The position numbers and the translations under genes were made by a program. From positions 1-33,746 of the forward strand of contig CAMZDG010000033.1 in assembly GCA_947305245.1 (NCBI GenBank): a DNA stretch of 33,746 bases, given 5' to 3'. This DNA is from an uncultured Lachnospiraceae bacterium. GTDB lineage: Bacteria; Bacillota; Clostridia; Lachnospirales; Lachnospiraceae. Shown here in pieces: positions 1 to 8,553 of this stretch (the first letter of the stretch is position 1; each line of letters opens with the position of its first letter). The notes below the pieces were generated by a model. It was not told the origin of the DNA, did no database searches, and was given only the letters and a program-made list of their open reading frames with translations.

Positions 1-1
1 C

Positions 2-2143
2 GGAAATGCCTGTGAGGCACTTTTTGAACGCGTGCAGGCTTATGAAGAGACGGCAGGGCTTCATTCTGACGTCGGCATGACGCTTTCGGGAGAATATTTT
101 TACGGCATGGCACAGGCGGAGGTTTCCTCGTTTCGCCTTTGCATCGACACGGTGCTTTGGCTTTTGGGAGAAGGCGATTCGCTGGACGACGTGATCGGCG
201 ACGCGCCCTATAGGGACTGGGATTCCATTGTTTCCGCGGGCCTTGGGAGCGACGCGCCTTTTTACTTTGAGGGCCTGATCTACACCTTCCGCGGGAAAAC
301 GGAAGAAGCAGAGGCTTGCTACAAAAAGGCAGCTGCCTATCCGAGCCATAAGGAGCGGGATTTTTATTTCCTGCGGAATATGAGCGTGAATGATCTCTAT
401 GCGCTTCGGGAGCAGGCTTTGACCTTAGAGAGGGAAGTGAGTAGCCACCTTGTGCCGAGGGCGAGTCTGACGGCAGAACGCACCGGCGCGGAGTTTTCGC
501 CGGCCTATCATCTGATCATGGCGAAGGAGTCGCAAGATCCCCTGACGGCGAAGCAATGCGCGATCAACGCGCTGATGGCCAGCCCCAGAGAGCCGAAGCT
601 CTACGGCGCGGCAGCACTATTTGCCATGCATGCACAGGATCCTGAACTCGGGAGCGAGCTCATAAACGAAGGGCTTTTCCTGTGGCCGAAGGACGACCTT
701 TTGAATCTGCTTGCAGCGTTCTTTAGCTACTCTTCGGGGGAATATGATGCAGCGAAGAAATTCCTTGCAGTCGCGAAGGAAGGCGGGGACGCGAAGATTT
801 TGGAATATGCTTCCGCACTGGAAAACGAGATCAGCAGGCAGCCCGTAAGGCTTGCAAGCACGGCACTTTCCATGCAGGAGCAGTCCTGGCTTAAGCTTCT
901 TCGGCCGATCACCTTGCCGAAGGTTTCAGAGGTGACCTCCTATCCGGTGGAGCTTCGGGTACAATTTCCGCAGTTCTCGCCCACTACCTTCGAGGGCACT
1001 CTTTCCGTAAAGGGTCAGATCACGGACGAACAGATCATGTCTGCGCTAAAGAGCGCAGTGTCAGCCGTTTCAGAGTACAAGAGCCTGGACGACGCGGCGA
1101 CGGACAGGTCCCAAGTGGACAAGCTGACGGAGAGTCTTAAGTTTACCAAAGAGGATCAGGACAGGATCATTCATAACTGGCTTTCGCTGCTTAGCTGGGA
1201 CAAACAGTATGACCTGATCAGGGGGAAGATACCAAGCTTTGATTCCTATGACGCCGCGAGCGAACTGATCGGAAAGGTTTCGGAAGCTGCGGACGAACTG
1301 GGACTTGAAATTCCGGGGGATGACACGGGTCTCATCCTTGCGGGGCTTATGGTTTCGATCAAGGAATATCAACACGACCAGCAGAAGTATAAGGACATCG
1401 CAACGCTTTCGCAGGCAAAGGGAAGGCTTCGGGTCTTTTATGACAGGGTGAATGAGCTTCTTCGAAATGAGAATTCAAAGAACATGCGTTGGACGATCCG
1501 CATCCTGCAGCAGAAGACGCAGGATGAAATCTTCGACTATGCATATGATATCAAGGCGCCATATCTTTTCACGGCAGACATCGAGCTGGTAAAGCAGGAC
1601 GGCGAATACGCGGACTTCACCGGGACCTATTCCGGATATTTTAACCTTAGCCTTTCGGCAGACCTCAGCGACTACGACAAGATCTTTTGCCAGCGCGTGG
1701 CGGACCAATATACCGAGAACGCGAAAAAAGGGCAGCTGAACCACACATACAACGCCATCTCAACAACCATCAACCGTCCGTCGGAAAGCGAATGCTATGT
1801 CAAGGGCGAGGGCGTTTCCGTAACGCTTTCCATGCCCTACGGGACCAACCGAATGAAGTTCGAGCTTCCGCTGGATGCCACAAAGATGGAGTCGAAAAGC
1901 AAGGTTCTCATCGATAAGTCCTATACCTACGGATATTCCGGGAAGGATATGACCGAGACGATCACGCACACCAGGATCGAGGATTCCGAAACGGGGACGT
2001 CGCATCTATGGATCCATAGGGTGGTAACGATCTCGGGATATTCGCAGAGCTTCGCCGAGGAGCAGGAAGGAACCGTCGGGGACATGGACGTGAGGCCGTA
2101 CTTAAAAATGAATCTGGTGATCGATACAAGGATCGATAAATAA
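2..2143 (+). CDS. TPR-like protein of unknown function, 5' end outside the window
   Basis: The frame is open through the left edge (codons readable from base 2), so the gene begins upstream; a GTG at 32 is only an internal candidate start. About 713 residues are visible. The first ~280 are helical with short A/L/Y/G-rich repeats of the kind seen in TPR or Sel1 units (for example a GKTEEAEACYKKA segment), suggesting a protein-protein interaction scaffold. The rest is mixed, with a charged helical middle and a beta-rich C-terminal third. No catalytic motif or membrane segment is visible in the part present. It ends 22 bases before the lipoprotein gene at 2166 and probably shares its transcript and the terminator at 2907. 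I do not recognise the family. Coding status is secure from length and codon pattern; function is unknown. Confidence 0.8.
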   Translation, partial: GNACEALFERVQAYEETAGLHSDVGMTLSGEYFYGMAQAEVSSFRLCIDTVLWLLGEGDSLDDVIGDAPYRDWDSIVSAGLGSDAPFYFEGLIYTFRGKTEEAEACYKKAAAYPSHKERDFYFLRNMSVNDLYALREQALTLEREVSSHLVPRASLTAERTGAEFSPAYHLIMAKESQDPLTAKQCAINALMASPREPKLYGAAALFAMHAQDPELGSELINEGLFLWPKDDLLNLLAAFFSYSSGEYDAAKKFLAVAKEGGDAKILEYASALENEISRQPVRLASTALSMQEQSWLKLLRPITLPKVSEVTSYPVELRVQFPQFSPTTFEGTLSVKGQITDEQIMSALKSAVSAVSEYKSLDDAATDRSQVDKLTESLKFTKEDQDRIIHNWLSLLSWDKQYDLIRGKIPSFDSYDAASELIGKVSEAADELGLEIPGDDTGLILAGLMVSIKEYQHDQQKYKDIATLSQAKGRLRVFYDRVNELLRNENSKNMRWTIRILQQKTQDEIFDYAYDIKAPYLFTADIELVKQDGEYADFTGTYSGYFNLSLSADLSDYDKIFCQRVADQYTENAKKGQLNHTYNAISTTINRPSESECYVKGEGVSVTLSMPYGTNRMKFELPLDATKMESKSKVLIDKSYTYGYSGKDMTETITHTRIEDSETGTSHLWIHRVVTISGYSQSFAEEQEGTVGDMDVRPYLKMNLVIDTRIDK

Positions 2144-2165
2144 TATGAAACGAAGGAGAAAAGTC

Positions 2166-2903
2166 ATGAAGAAGAAATTAGGTATCGTGTTGGCACTTTT
2201 GATTGCGTTGTCTCTTGTCGCATGTGGAAAGGAAGCCGGAGGCGGATCCTCTGACGGACAGGGAAAGTCGGACGCGCCGCTGGAGAGAGAGGACGATTCC
2301 TCGAAGAAGAGCGAAGTCGTCGAATCAAAAACAGACGAGGACGAGAAGAGTGGGGAAGATATCGGCTCGGGAAGTGTTGGATTTTCTTCCATCTCTGACA
2401 TGCAGAGCGCAACGGACGTCATATGGGGAAAGCAGGATGACATATCCCGTCAGGAGATCATCGACGCGGCGAGGGCGGAAGGAATGGATGTCTCCTTTGG
2501 CGCTGACGGAAGCATGACCATCGTGGATACGGACGGAAGCGTTCTGATCCAGAATCCTGACGGAAGCTGGACGCAAAAGGATGAGGATGGCACGATCAGC
2601 CAGCTGGGTGGCAGTTGGCCGTCGAATGAGTTCACAAAGCTGATCCCGGATCCCGGCTTTGCGGTTCTTGGCCTGTCCGCCTCGGATGACGAGTTCACCG
2701 CAGCCTTCCAGGGCGCCAGCGTGGATGACATTAAGGCATACGCGGACAAGATCAAGGCCAAGGGATTTACGGTCGATGCCGAGGAACAGGACCGTGAGGT
2801 CTACGGCATGACAATTTATACCTACGAAGCCTATAATGATGACGGATATTATGTCAGCGTTTTCTTTACCTCCGGCACCAGCGGAGTTACGGTGAGCAAA
2901 TAA
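2166..2903 (+). CDS. Lipoprotein with a 9-residue DG repeat and a C-terminal alpha/beta domain
   Basis: The start is placed at ATG 2166 because AAGGAG at 2153-2158 lies 7 bases upstream; an in-frame ATG at 2145 lies before that site. The protein is 245 aa. It opens with a lysine-rich signal and a lipobox ending LVAC (Cys20), so it should be a membrane-anchored surface lipoprotein. A Ser/Asp/Glu/Lys-rich linker follows (about residues 22-70). Residues 114-149 form four tandem repeats starting DGS, DGS, DGS and DGT with an exact period of 9. The last ~85 residues are a compact domain starting near TKLIPDPGF, which resembles small domains of unknown function in clostridial lipoproteins (DUF6591-like, from memory). 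It is probably cotranscribed with the TPR-like gene upstream. No enzymatic motif is visible. Confidence 0.82.
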   Translation: MKKKLGIVLALLIALSLVACGKEAGGGSSDGQGKSDAPLEREDDSSKKSEVVESKTDEDEKSGEDIGSGSVGFSSISDMQSATDVIWGKQDDISRQEIIDAARAEGMDVSFGADGSMTIVDTDGSVLIQNPDGSWTQKDEDGTISQLGGSWPSNEFTKLIPDPGFAVLGLSASDDEFTAAFQGASVDDIKAYADKIKAKGFTVDAEEQDREVYGMTIYTYEAYNDDGYYVSVFFTSGTSGVTVSK

Positions 2904-2906
2904 TCT

Positions 2907-2944
2907 AAAAGCCCTGACCATCTTCAAGTGGTCAGGGCTTTTTT
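2907..2944 (+). terminator. Strong intrinsic terminator, roughly bidirectional
   Basis: Perfect 14-bp stem (2907-2920 with 2929-2942, core GCCCTGACCA) and an 8-base loop, followed by a run of T on the + strand. It sits 3 bases after the lipoprotein stop. The A-run on its left side gives TTTT on the minus strand, so it can also end the converging ABC transporter transcript that stops at 2983. Confidence 0.92.
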
Positions 2945-2982
2945 CGGGCAAAGCTTTTCAGTGAAAGTGGTCGGATGGCGCC

Positions 2983-4746
2983 TTAGTTCAGGGCGTAGTA
3001 GAGGCCCTTTAATGCCATAAGCTCGTCGTGGCTGCCCTGCTCGGCGATCCCCTTGTTGGAGATGTAGAGAATGCGGTCGGCGCTTCGGATGGTGGAAAGT
3101 CTGTGCGCTACCATGAAGGAGGTCTTGCCCTTAAGGATCTTTGCCAGAGCCTTTTGGATCAAGGCCTCTGTCTCTGTGTCGATGGAGCTTGTCGCCTCGT
3201 CCAGGATGACCACGGAAGGGTTCTTTAGGATGATTCTGGCGAAGGAGAGAAGCTGTTTTTCACCTGCAGAGAGGCCTGCACCGCGTTCTTCCAGCTTATG
3301 CTGATAGCCATCCTTAAGTCTCTGGATGAATCCATCCGCATAGATCATCTTTGCGGCAGCGATGCATTCTTCATCCGTCGCGTCCGGGCGGCCGTAGCGG
3401 ATGTTTTCCAGGATGGTGCCCTTGAAGATAAAGGGCTCCTGCATGAGCACGCCCACTTCTTTCCGAAGGGACTCTAAGGTCACCTTCCGCACGTCCTTGC
3501 CGTCGATGCATACGCTCCCTTCCTTTACGTCATAGAAGCGGGTCAGCATGTTGATAACGGTGGTTTTCCCCGCGCCGGTAGGCCCCACTAGGGCGATGGT
3601 CTCGCCGGGGCGCACATGGAGGTCGAAGTGCTCTAAGACGTTCGCATCCTCCTCATAGGCAAAGGTCACGTCGTTGAAATCTACTTTTCCTTTTACGTTC
3701 TCTAAGGTCTCGCAGTCTTCTTCATTCGCTATTTCCACGGGATAATCAATCGTATCGAATACCTGCTCTAGGTTGGAGCTTACCTGCGCGAGCTGTTGGA
3801 TCAAGATCGCGATCATGGTCAGGGGCCCGCTGAACTGCGTCATGTAGCTGGTGAAGGCAACCACCAGGCCGGCATTGACATTCTGGGATCCGCCGAGGAT
3901 CAGGGACAGCGCCACGCCGTAGAGGCAGACGGTGCCGAGATTCCAGAAGGTTTCCACGATGGGGGTGTTGAGCTCGTTGCGCCGAAAGATCCGAAGCCAT
4001 TGCTTTACGCAGGCGTCATGAATCTCGGCATAGGTCTTCTCACTGCTCTCGGTGCGATTATAGCTCTTGACGATCTTCTCGCCCATGATGGTCTCAACCA
4101 CAAAGGCGGAACGGTTGGAGTTCTTGGCGCGGAGCTTTGCGAACTCTTTCCGGATGAAATAGCGGAGCGTGAAGATACAGATCATCATCGGGATCACGAT
4201 CATAAACACGATCCCCGTGAGCGCGGGGGAAAGGCCCAGCATAAAGAAGGTCACGATGATGAGCTTTACCAGGTAGGAAAGGAGGTTTAGGACATAGTTG
4301 GAAAAGAAGTTTGCCAGATCGTTCACGTAATCGGTCACGCGCACGACGATCTTTCCGTTGGGCTTCGAATCAAAATAGTCGAAGGGGAGCTCCTGCAGCT
4401 TATAAAAGATCTCTTTGCGGACGTCGCAGATGATCTTGTGGCCGACGATGCCCATGATCCTTTGGTGCACGAAGTTGACGCAGATCTCGAGGAAGGCGAT
4501 GGTCGCCATGGAGGCCACGACGAAGGCAAGGAGCTTGTAATCCTCCGTCTCTACCACGTTGTTGATGATCTCCTTTAGGAGGAGGGGCGTGATCATGGCA
4601 AGGCCTGCCGATGCCAGCATCAAAACGCCCACGAGAACGAAGTAGCCGACATAGGGCTTCATGTAGCGGAGCACGCGCCCGAACTGGCGGATGTCAAATT
4701 TCTTCTTGATGACTTCATCCTGGAAATAAGTATTTCGTTTTGCCAT
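2983..4746 (-). CDS. ABC half-transporter, canonical Walker B subunit (BmrCD/LmrCD-like)
   Basis: 587 aa. The start is ATG at 4746, because AAGGAGG (4761-4755 on the minus strand) lies 8 bases upstream; a GTG at 4755 falls inside that site. The N-terminal ~320 residues form a six-helix type IV (exporter) membrane domain. The C-terminal part is a nucleotide-binding domain with Walker A GPTGAGKT near residue 386, signature LSAGEKQ near 489 in place of LSGGQ, Walker B VVILDEA near 510 with the catalytic Glu present, and the switch His in VAHRLS. The changed signature and intact Glu complement the partner at 4748, as in heterodimeric exporters with one degenerate site. One base separates the two genes, so translational coupling is likely. 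The family exports drugs, peptides or lipids; the substrate cannot be read from the sequence. Confidence 0.93.
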   Translation of the reverse strand: MAKRNTYFQDEVIKKKFDIRQFGRVLRYMKPYVGYFVLVGVLMLASAGLAMITPLLLKEIINNVVETEDYKLLAFVVASMATIAFLEICVNFVHQRIMGIVGHKIICDVRKEIFYKLQELPFDYFDSKPNGKIVVRVTDYVNDLANFFSNYVLNLLSYLVKLIIVTFFMLGLSPALTGIVFMIVIPMMICIFTLRYFIRKEFAKLRAKNSNRSAFVVETIMGEKIVKSYNRTESSEKTYAEIHDACVKQWLRIFRRNELNTPIVETFWNLGTVCLYGVALSLILGGSQNVNAGLVVAFTSYMTQFSGPLTMIAILIQQLAQVSSNLEQVFDTIDYPVEIANEEDCETLENVKGKVDFNDVTFAYEEDANVLEHFDLHVRPGETIALVGPTGAGKTTVINMLTRFYDVKEGSVCIDGKDVRKVTLESLRKEVGVLMQEPFIFKGTILENIRYGRPDATDEECIAAAKMIYADGFIQRLKDGYQHKLEERGAGLSAGEKQLLSFARIILKNPSVVILDEATSSIDTETEALIQKALAKILKGKTSFMVAHRLSTIRSADRILYISNKGIAEQGSHDELMALKGLYYALN

Positions 4747-4747
4747 G

Positions 4748-6577
4748 TTACACACCTCCTTCCGCGATCATGTCAGCGAGGGCGTCGAAGTTCACGGAGC
4801 CCTCCTGGTTCTTTTGGATGTTGTAGATCTTTGCGAAATCGCCGTTTCGGCTCATCAGCTCGTCGAAGGTACCACGCTCCGTGATGCTGCCGTCCCGCAT
4901 AAAGAGGATCTCGTCGCAGTCCACGACGGAGGAGAGCCTGTGGGCGGAGATGAGGAGCGTCTTGTCGGGATAATATTTCTTGATGTCGGCGAGAAGCTTT
5001 TTCTCGGTGCCGACGTCCAGGGCGGAGGTGGAATCATCCAGCACCAGGATCGGTGCGTCGCGAAGCAGCGCCCTTGCGATGGAGACTCGTTGCTTTTGTC
5101 CGCCGGAGATGCCAAGGCCTCTTTCGCCGACGATGGTCTCATAACCGTCGAGAAGATTCGTGATGAAGCCGTGCGCCTGCGCATGCTCTGCAGCCTTCTG
5201 GATCTGCTGCCTTTCGACTTCAGGCTCGGAATAGGCGATGTTGGAGGTGATGGTGTTGGAGAAGAGGAACACGTCCTGGAACACGTAGGAGAACTTTTGA
5301 CGCAGGGAATCCAGATCATATTCACGGATGTCCGTGCCGTTCATGGTGATCCTGCCGGAGCTGACGTCATGTACACGGATGAGGGACTCGAGGAGTACGC
5401 TCTTTCCGGAGCCCGTACCGCCCACGATGCCGATCTTCTTGCCGGGAGTGACGTCGAGGCTTACGTGCTTTAAGATCTCCTGCCCCTGAATGGAAAGGGA
5501 GGCATCCTCCACCTTTAAGTGGATCGGATCGATGGACTTGGCGGACTGCCCGCCGCCCACGATCTTACTCTCATGGGTCATGAAATCCAGCATTTTCTTA
5601 CCGGACACGAGCTGCTGCTGCATCTGGAAGATACTGTTGTTGATCTGAGTGACGTGGTTCATGATGCGGAAGACATAATCCGCGCAGGCAACCAGATAAC
5701 CGACGAGGAGCTGTCCGTGCATGACCAGAACGGCGGCCACGGCAATGCTTCCCACGTAGGCCACCTGGCGGATGATGCTAAAGACCGCCTCAAAGGTGGA
5801 GGAGAGCTTGATCTGTTTGACGTGGGAATCTCTCAGGGTGATATTCGCCTGATCGAATTTCCTCTTTTCGAGCTCTTCGTTGGTGAAGGATCTCACCAGA
5901 CGAACGGCCTCGATATTCTCCTGCACCGTCAGGGACATGTTACTGTTGTTGCCGCGGATGGCGCGGAAATTCGCGCGCGCCAGCTTTCGGAAACGAAGCA
6001 GCGCCACGGCGAAGAACGGCGTCAGCACCACCGGAATGATCAGGAGGTAAGTGTTGATGGAGGCCAGCATGCATACCGCCACGACCAGTACGAAGATGCT
6101 GTCGAAGATGTTCGGGATCATTCTGCAGAACAATTCCTTGAACATGATGGTGTCGGAGTTAATGGTGGTCAGAAGTTCGCCCGTGTTATATTCGGACACA
6201 GTCTCGGAGTCCAGCTCCATGAGCTTATGGAAGGTGAGGACACGAAGGTCCGTCTCCAGGGCGAGGCCGAGCTTTTGCAGGATGTAGTTCTTTACGTAGA
6301 CGATCACGTCCTTAAAGAGGATCAGTCCAAGAAAGACGAAGGCCAGCGTCCAGAACAGCTTCATGCTGTGCACTTCCCCGTATTTTCCGGAAAGTAAAAA
6401 AGAGAAGACGCCGCCTTCCTCCGGGGCTTCTTCCTTGATCACGTGGTTGATGAACATGGCCGTGATCAGCGGCAGGAGCAGGTCCGCCGTCAATGCCGTA
6501 AAGCTGAGGAGCTTTGTCAGAATGTCTAGCGGCAGATGTTTCTTCCACTGTCTGAACCCAAATTTGAATACTTCCAT
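4748..6577 (-). CDS. ABC half-transporter, degenerate Walker B subunit (BmrCD/LmrCD-like)
   Basis: 609 aa. ATG at 6577 is chosen over an in-frame start at 6685. It has an AAAGGGTG site a few bases upstream, and the -35 and -10 of the likely promoter (6636-6664) lie between the two candidate starts. The membrane domain has about six helices. In the ATPase domain, Walker A is GGTGSGKS (near residue 383), the signature is the intact ISGGQKQR (near 488), and Walker B is LVLDDS, with Asp where the catalytic Glu normally stands. This loss defines the degenerate site of heterodimeric ABC exporters such as LmrCD, BmrCD and TM287/288. It is the first gene of a two-gene operon with the subunit ending at 2983, and is divergent from clpX. 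The likely role is multidrug or peptide efflux in the cytoplasmic membrane (inferred from family). Confidence 0.93.
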   Translation of the reverse strand: MEVFKFGFRQWKKHLPLDILTKLLSFTALTADLLLPLITAMFINHVIKEEAPEEGGVFSFLLSGKYGEVHSMKLFWTLAFVFLGLILFKDVIVYVKNYILQKLGLALETDLRVLTFHKLMELDSETVSEYNTGELLTTINSDTIMFKELFCRMIPNIFDSIFVLVVAVCMLASINTYLLIIPVVLTPFFAVALLRFRKLARANFRAIRGNNSNMSLTVQENIEAVRLVRSFTNEELEKRKFDQANITLRDSHVKQIKLSSTFEAVFSIIRQVAYVGSIAVAAVLVMHGQLLVGYLVACADYVFRIMNHVTQINNSIFQMQQQLVSGKKMLDFMTHESKIVGGGQSAKSIDPIHLKVEDASLSIQGQEILKHVSLDVTPGKKIGIVGGTGSGKSVLLESLIRVHDVSSGRITMNGTDIREYDLDSLRQKFSYVFQDVFLFSNTITSNIAYSEPEVERQQIQKAAEHAQAHGFITNLLDGYETIVGERGLGISGGQKQRVSIARALLRDAPILVLDDSTSALDVGTEKKLLADIKKYYPDKTLLISAHRLSSVVDCDEILFMRDGSITERGTFDELMSRNGDFAKIYNIQKNQEGSVNFDALADMIAEGGV

Positions 6578-6635
6578 ATACGCACCCTTTCTGCGCAGAT
6601 CGCTTCCTGATCTTGTTTCTTTGCTTCTACCTAGA

Positions 6636-6664
6636 ATACTACTTTTTTCAAAGACATGCGTCAA
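6636..6664 (-). promoter_or_regulatory. Probable sigma-A promoter of the ABC transporter pair
   Basis: On the minus strand, TTGACG (6664-6659), a 17-base spacer and TAGTAT (6641-6636). The predicted start lies near 6629, about 50 bases before ATG 6577. The -35 overlaps one copy of an 11-12 base direct repeat (6660-6670 and 6681-6692) that could bind a regulator. Confidence 0.55.
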
Positions 6665-6776
6665 TATACTCCAAACAGATGTCAAACATACTACAAAAAG
6701 AAGACAAAAAAATACAAATAGTGCCGTATTTCCCTCTTTCTTTACAGACTTTTCAGATTTGCTTTAGAAAGGCCAC

Positions 6777-6805
6777 TTTACAAGGAAGGGGGCTTTTGTT
6801 AGAAT
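6777..6805 (+). promoter_or_regulatory. Sigma-A promoter of the clpX-like gene
   Basis: TTTACA at 6777-6782, a 17-base spacer and TAGAAT at 6800-6805, preceded by TG one base upstream (extended -10). The expected start is near 6812, giving a leader of about 35 bases before ATG 6847. Confidence 0.75.
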
Positions 6806-6846
6806 AAAATGGACCTAAATTATATGGATGGAAGGTTTGAAAAATA

Positions 6847-8439
6847 ATGGGATTTGACGGAAATGACAATAACAATATAAATGAGAATGACGATGTGATC
6901 CGCCGTGAGGACGAGGGCGGCAAGGAGACTCCAAACGTGCTGAACTTCCGCGAGGACTGGGACGAAAAGGGCAAGTCTCAGGGGGAGAACCGGGACGAAA
7001 AGGGCAAGTCCGAAGACGCAGGCGAGAAGAAGCCGGAAAAGTCCGAGAATGAGGAGTTTGAGGACGTCTGCTTTATCTGTCGCAGGCCGGAGAGTAAGGC
7101 AGGGCGGATGTTCAAGCTGCCGAATCATATCTGTGTCTGCGATGACTGCATGCATAAGACGATGGACACCGTGAGCCAGTTCGATTATCAGGGGATGCTG
7201 GATCATACGATCAATCCGCAGGGCGACGACTCCGAGAAGGGATTCATGCGCGGCTTTCCGAAGATCAGCTTCGTGAACCTGGCGGACCTGCAGGGGGACG
7301 GCGGCATTCCGAATAAGCAAAAGCTCAAGAAAAAGAAGACAAAGGAAGCGGTGCCTGCCATCGACATTAAGAATATTCCGGCGCCCCATAAGATCAAGGC
7401 GAGCCTGGATGAGTACGTGGTGGGGCAGGAGCATGCCAAGAAGGTGATCTCCGTGGCCGTTTATAATCATTATAAGCGCGTTGCAACGAACACCATGGAC
7501 GAGATTGAGATCGAGAAGTCCAATATATTAATGATCGGACCGACCGGCTGCGGCAAGACCTATCTGGTAAAGACGCTGGCGAGACTCCTCGACGTGCCGC
7601 TTGCGATCGCAGACGCGACCTCGCTGACGGAGGCGGGCTACATCGGCGACGACATTGAGAGCGTGGTGAGCAAGCTCCTTGCGGCAGCGGACAATGACGT
7701 GGAGAAGGCGGAGCGCGGCATTGTATTCATCGATGAGATCGATAAGATCGCAAAGAAGAAGGAGACCCACAGCCGCGACGTCTCCGGCGAGAGCGTGCAG
7801 CAGGGGATGCTCAAGCTCCTCGAGGGCGCGGAGGTGGAGGTGCCCGTGGGCGCGAACAGCAAGAATGCGATGGTGCCCCTTGCCACGGTGAACACAAGGA
7901 ACATTCTCTTTATCTGCGGCGGCGCATTCCCTGACCTGGAGGGGATCATCAAGGAGAGGCTGACAAAGACGGCGTCCATTGGCTTTGGCGCGGACTTAAA
8001 GGATAAATATGACAAGGATAAAAACCTCCTTTCAAAGGTGAAGGTGGAGGATTTAAAGAGCTTTGGCATGATCCCGGAGTTCCTGGGGAGACTTCCCGTG
8101 ATCTGCGCGCTGGAGAGCCTGACCAAGGAGATGATGGTAAAGATCCTGAAGGAGCCCAAGAATGCGATCTTAAAGCAGTACCAGAAGCTCTTGGAGCTGG
8201 ACGAGGTGAAGCTGGAGTTCTCGGATGGCGCACTCGAGGCCATCGCGGAGAAGGCCATGGAGCGGGATACGGGCGCGAGGGCGCTTCGCTCCATCATCGA
8301 GGAGTTCATGCTCGACATCATGTATGAGATCCCGAAGGATGATAATATCGGGAAGGTGACCATCACCAGGGAATATATCGAGGGGACGGGCGGTCCGCTC
8401 GTTGAGATCCGCGGAGGCGGCGAGCCCGAGACGGAGTAA
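6847..8439 (+). CDS. clpX: ClpX-type AAA+ unfoldase, long divergent form
   Basis: 530 aa against about 410-430 for usual ClpX. ATG 6847 has GGAAGG at 6830-6835. Order of parts: an acidic low-complexity N-terminus (~65 residues, with DEKGKS occurring twice); a ClpX zinc-binding domain with Cys75-x2-Cys78 and Cys98-x2-Cys101 (plus an extra Cys96); a linker about 70 residues longer than usual with a KKKKTK patch; then the AAA+ core with Walker A GPTGCGKT at 231-238, Walker B FIDE at Asp296-Glu297, pore loop GYIGDD in place of GYVGED, and the DVSGESVQQ segment. An IGF tripeptide sits in the position of the ClpP-docking loop, so partnership with ClpP is expected. No clpP or tig is adjacent, unlike the usual housekeeping locus, so this may be a second ClpX. 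It unfolds substrates with ATP in the cytoplasm. Confidence 0.9.
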   Translation: MGFDGNDNNNINENDDVIRREDEGGKETPNVLNFREDWDEKGKSQGENRDEKGKSEDAGEKKPEKSENEEFEDVCFICRRPESKAGRMFKLPNHICVCDDCMHKTMDTVSQFDYQGMLDHTINPQGDDSEKGFMRGFPKISFVNLADLQGDGGIPNKQKLKKKKTKEAVPAIDIKNIPAPHKIKASLDEYVVGQEHAKKVISVAVYNHYKRVATNTMDEIEIEKSNILMIGPTGCGKTYLVKTLARLLDVPLAIADATSLTEAGYIGDDIESVVSKLLAAADNDVEKAERGIVFIDEIDKIAKKKETHSRDVSGESVQQGMLKLLEGAEVEVPVGANSKNAMVPLATVNTRNILFICGGAFPDLEGIIKERLTKTASIGFGADLKDKYDKDKNLLSKVKVEDLKSFGMIPEFLGRLPVICALESLTKEMMVKILKEPKNAILKQYQKLLELDEVKLEFSDGALEAIAEKAMERDTGARALRSIIEEFMLDIMYEIPKDDNIGKVTITREYIEGTGGPLVEIRGGGEPETE

Positions 8440-8454
8440 GGGCCGGAGCCGTGC

Positions 8455-8517
8455 GAAGGCCTGGGAGCATTCCGTAGGACGACGAAGCCTTGGGAAGGCC
8501 CGGGAGCATTCCGAAGG
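8455..8517 (+). repeat. Two-copy imperfect direct repeat between clpX and the GT-C-like gene
   Basis: A 24-base unit at 8455-8478 recurs at 8494-8517 with 22 of 24 bases identical (core GGGAGCATTCCG), period 39. The piece between copies holds a small inverted repeat, GCCTT ggg AAGGC. There is no T-tract, so it is not a terminator, and two copies are too few to suggest CRISPR. It fills most of the 114-base gap. Confidence 0.6.
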
Positions 8518-8553
8518 GTGCCGGGACTTCGAAAAACCTGAGGGGAGAATTCG

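Noticed and set aside
6578..6685. In-frame N-terminal extension of the degenerate ABC subunit
   Set aside because: It would add 36 polar residues ahead of the normal exporter start, and its start codon lies upstream of the promoter that best fits the gene.
8455..8517. Possible CRISPR-like repeat
   Set aside because: Only two imperfect copies, a spacer of about 15 bases and no cas genes.
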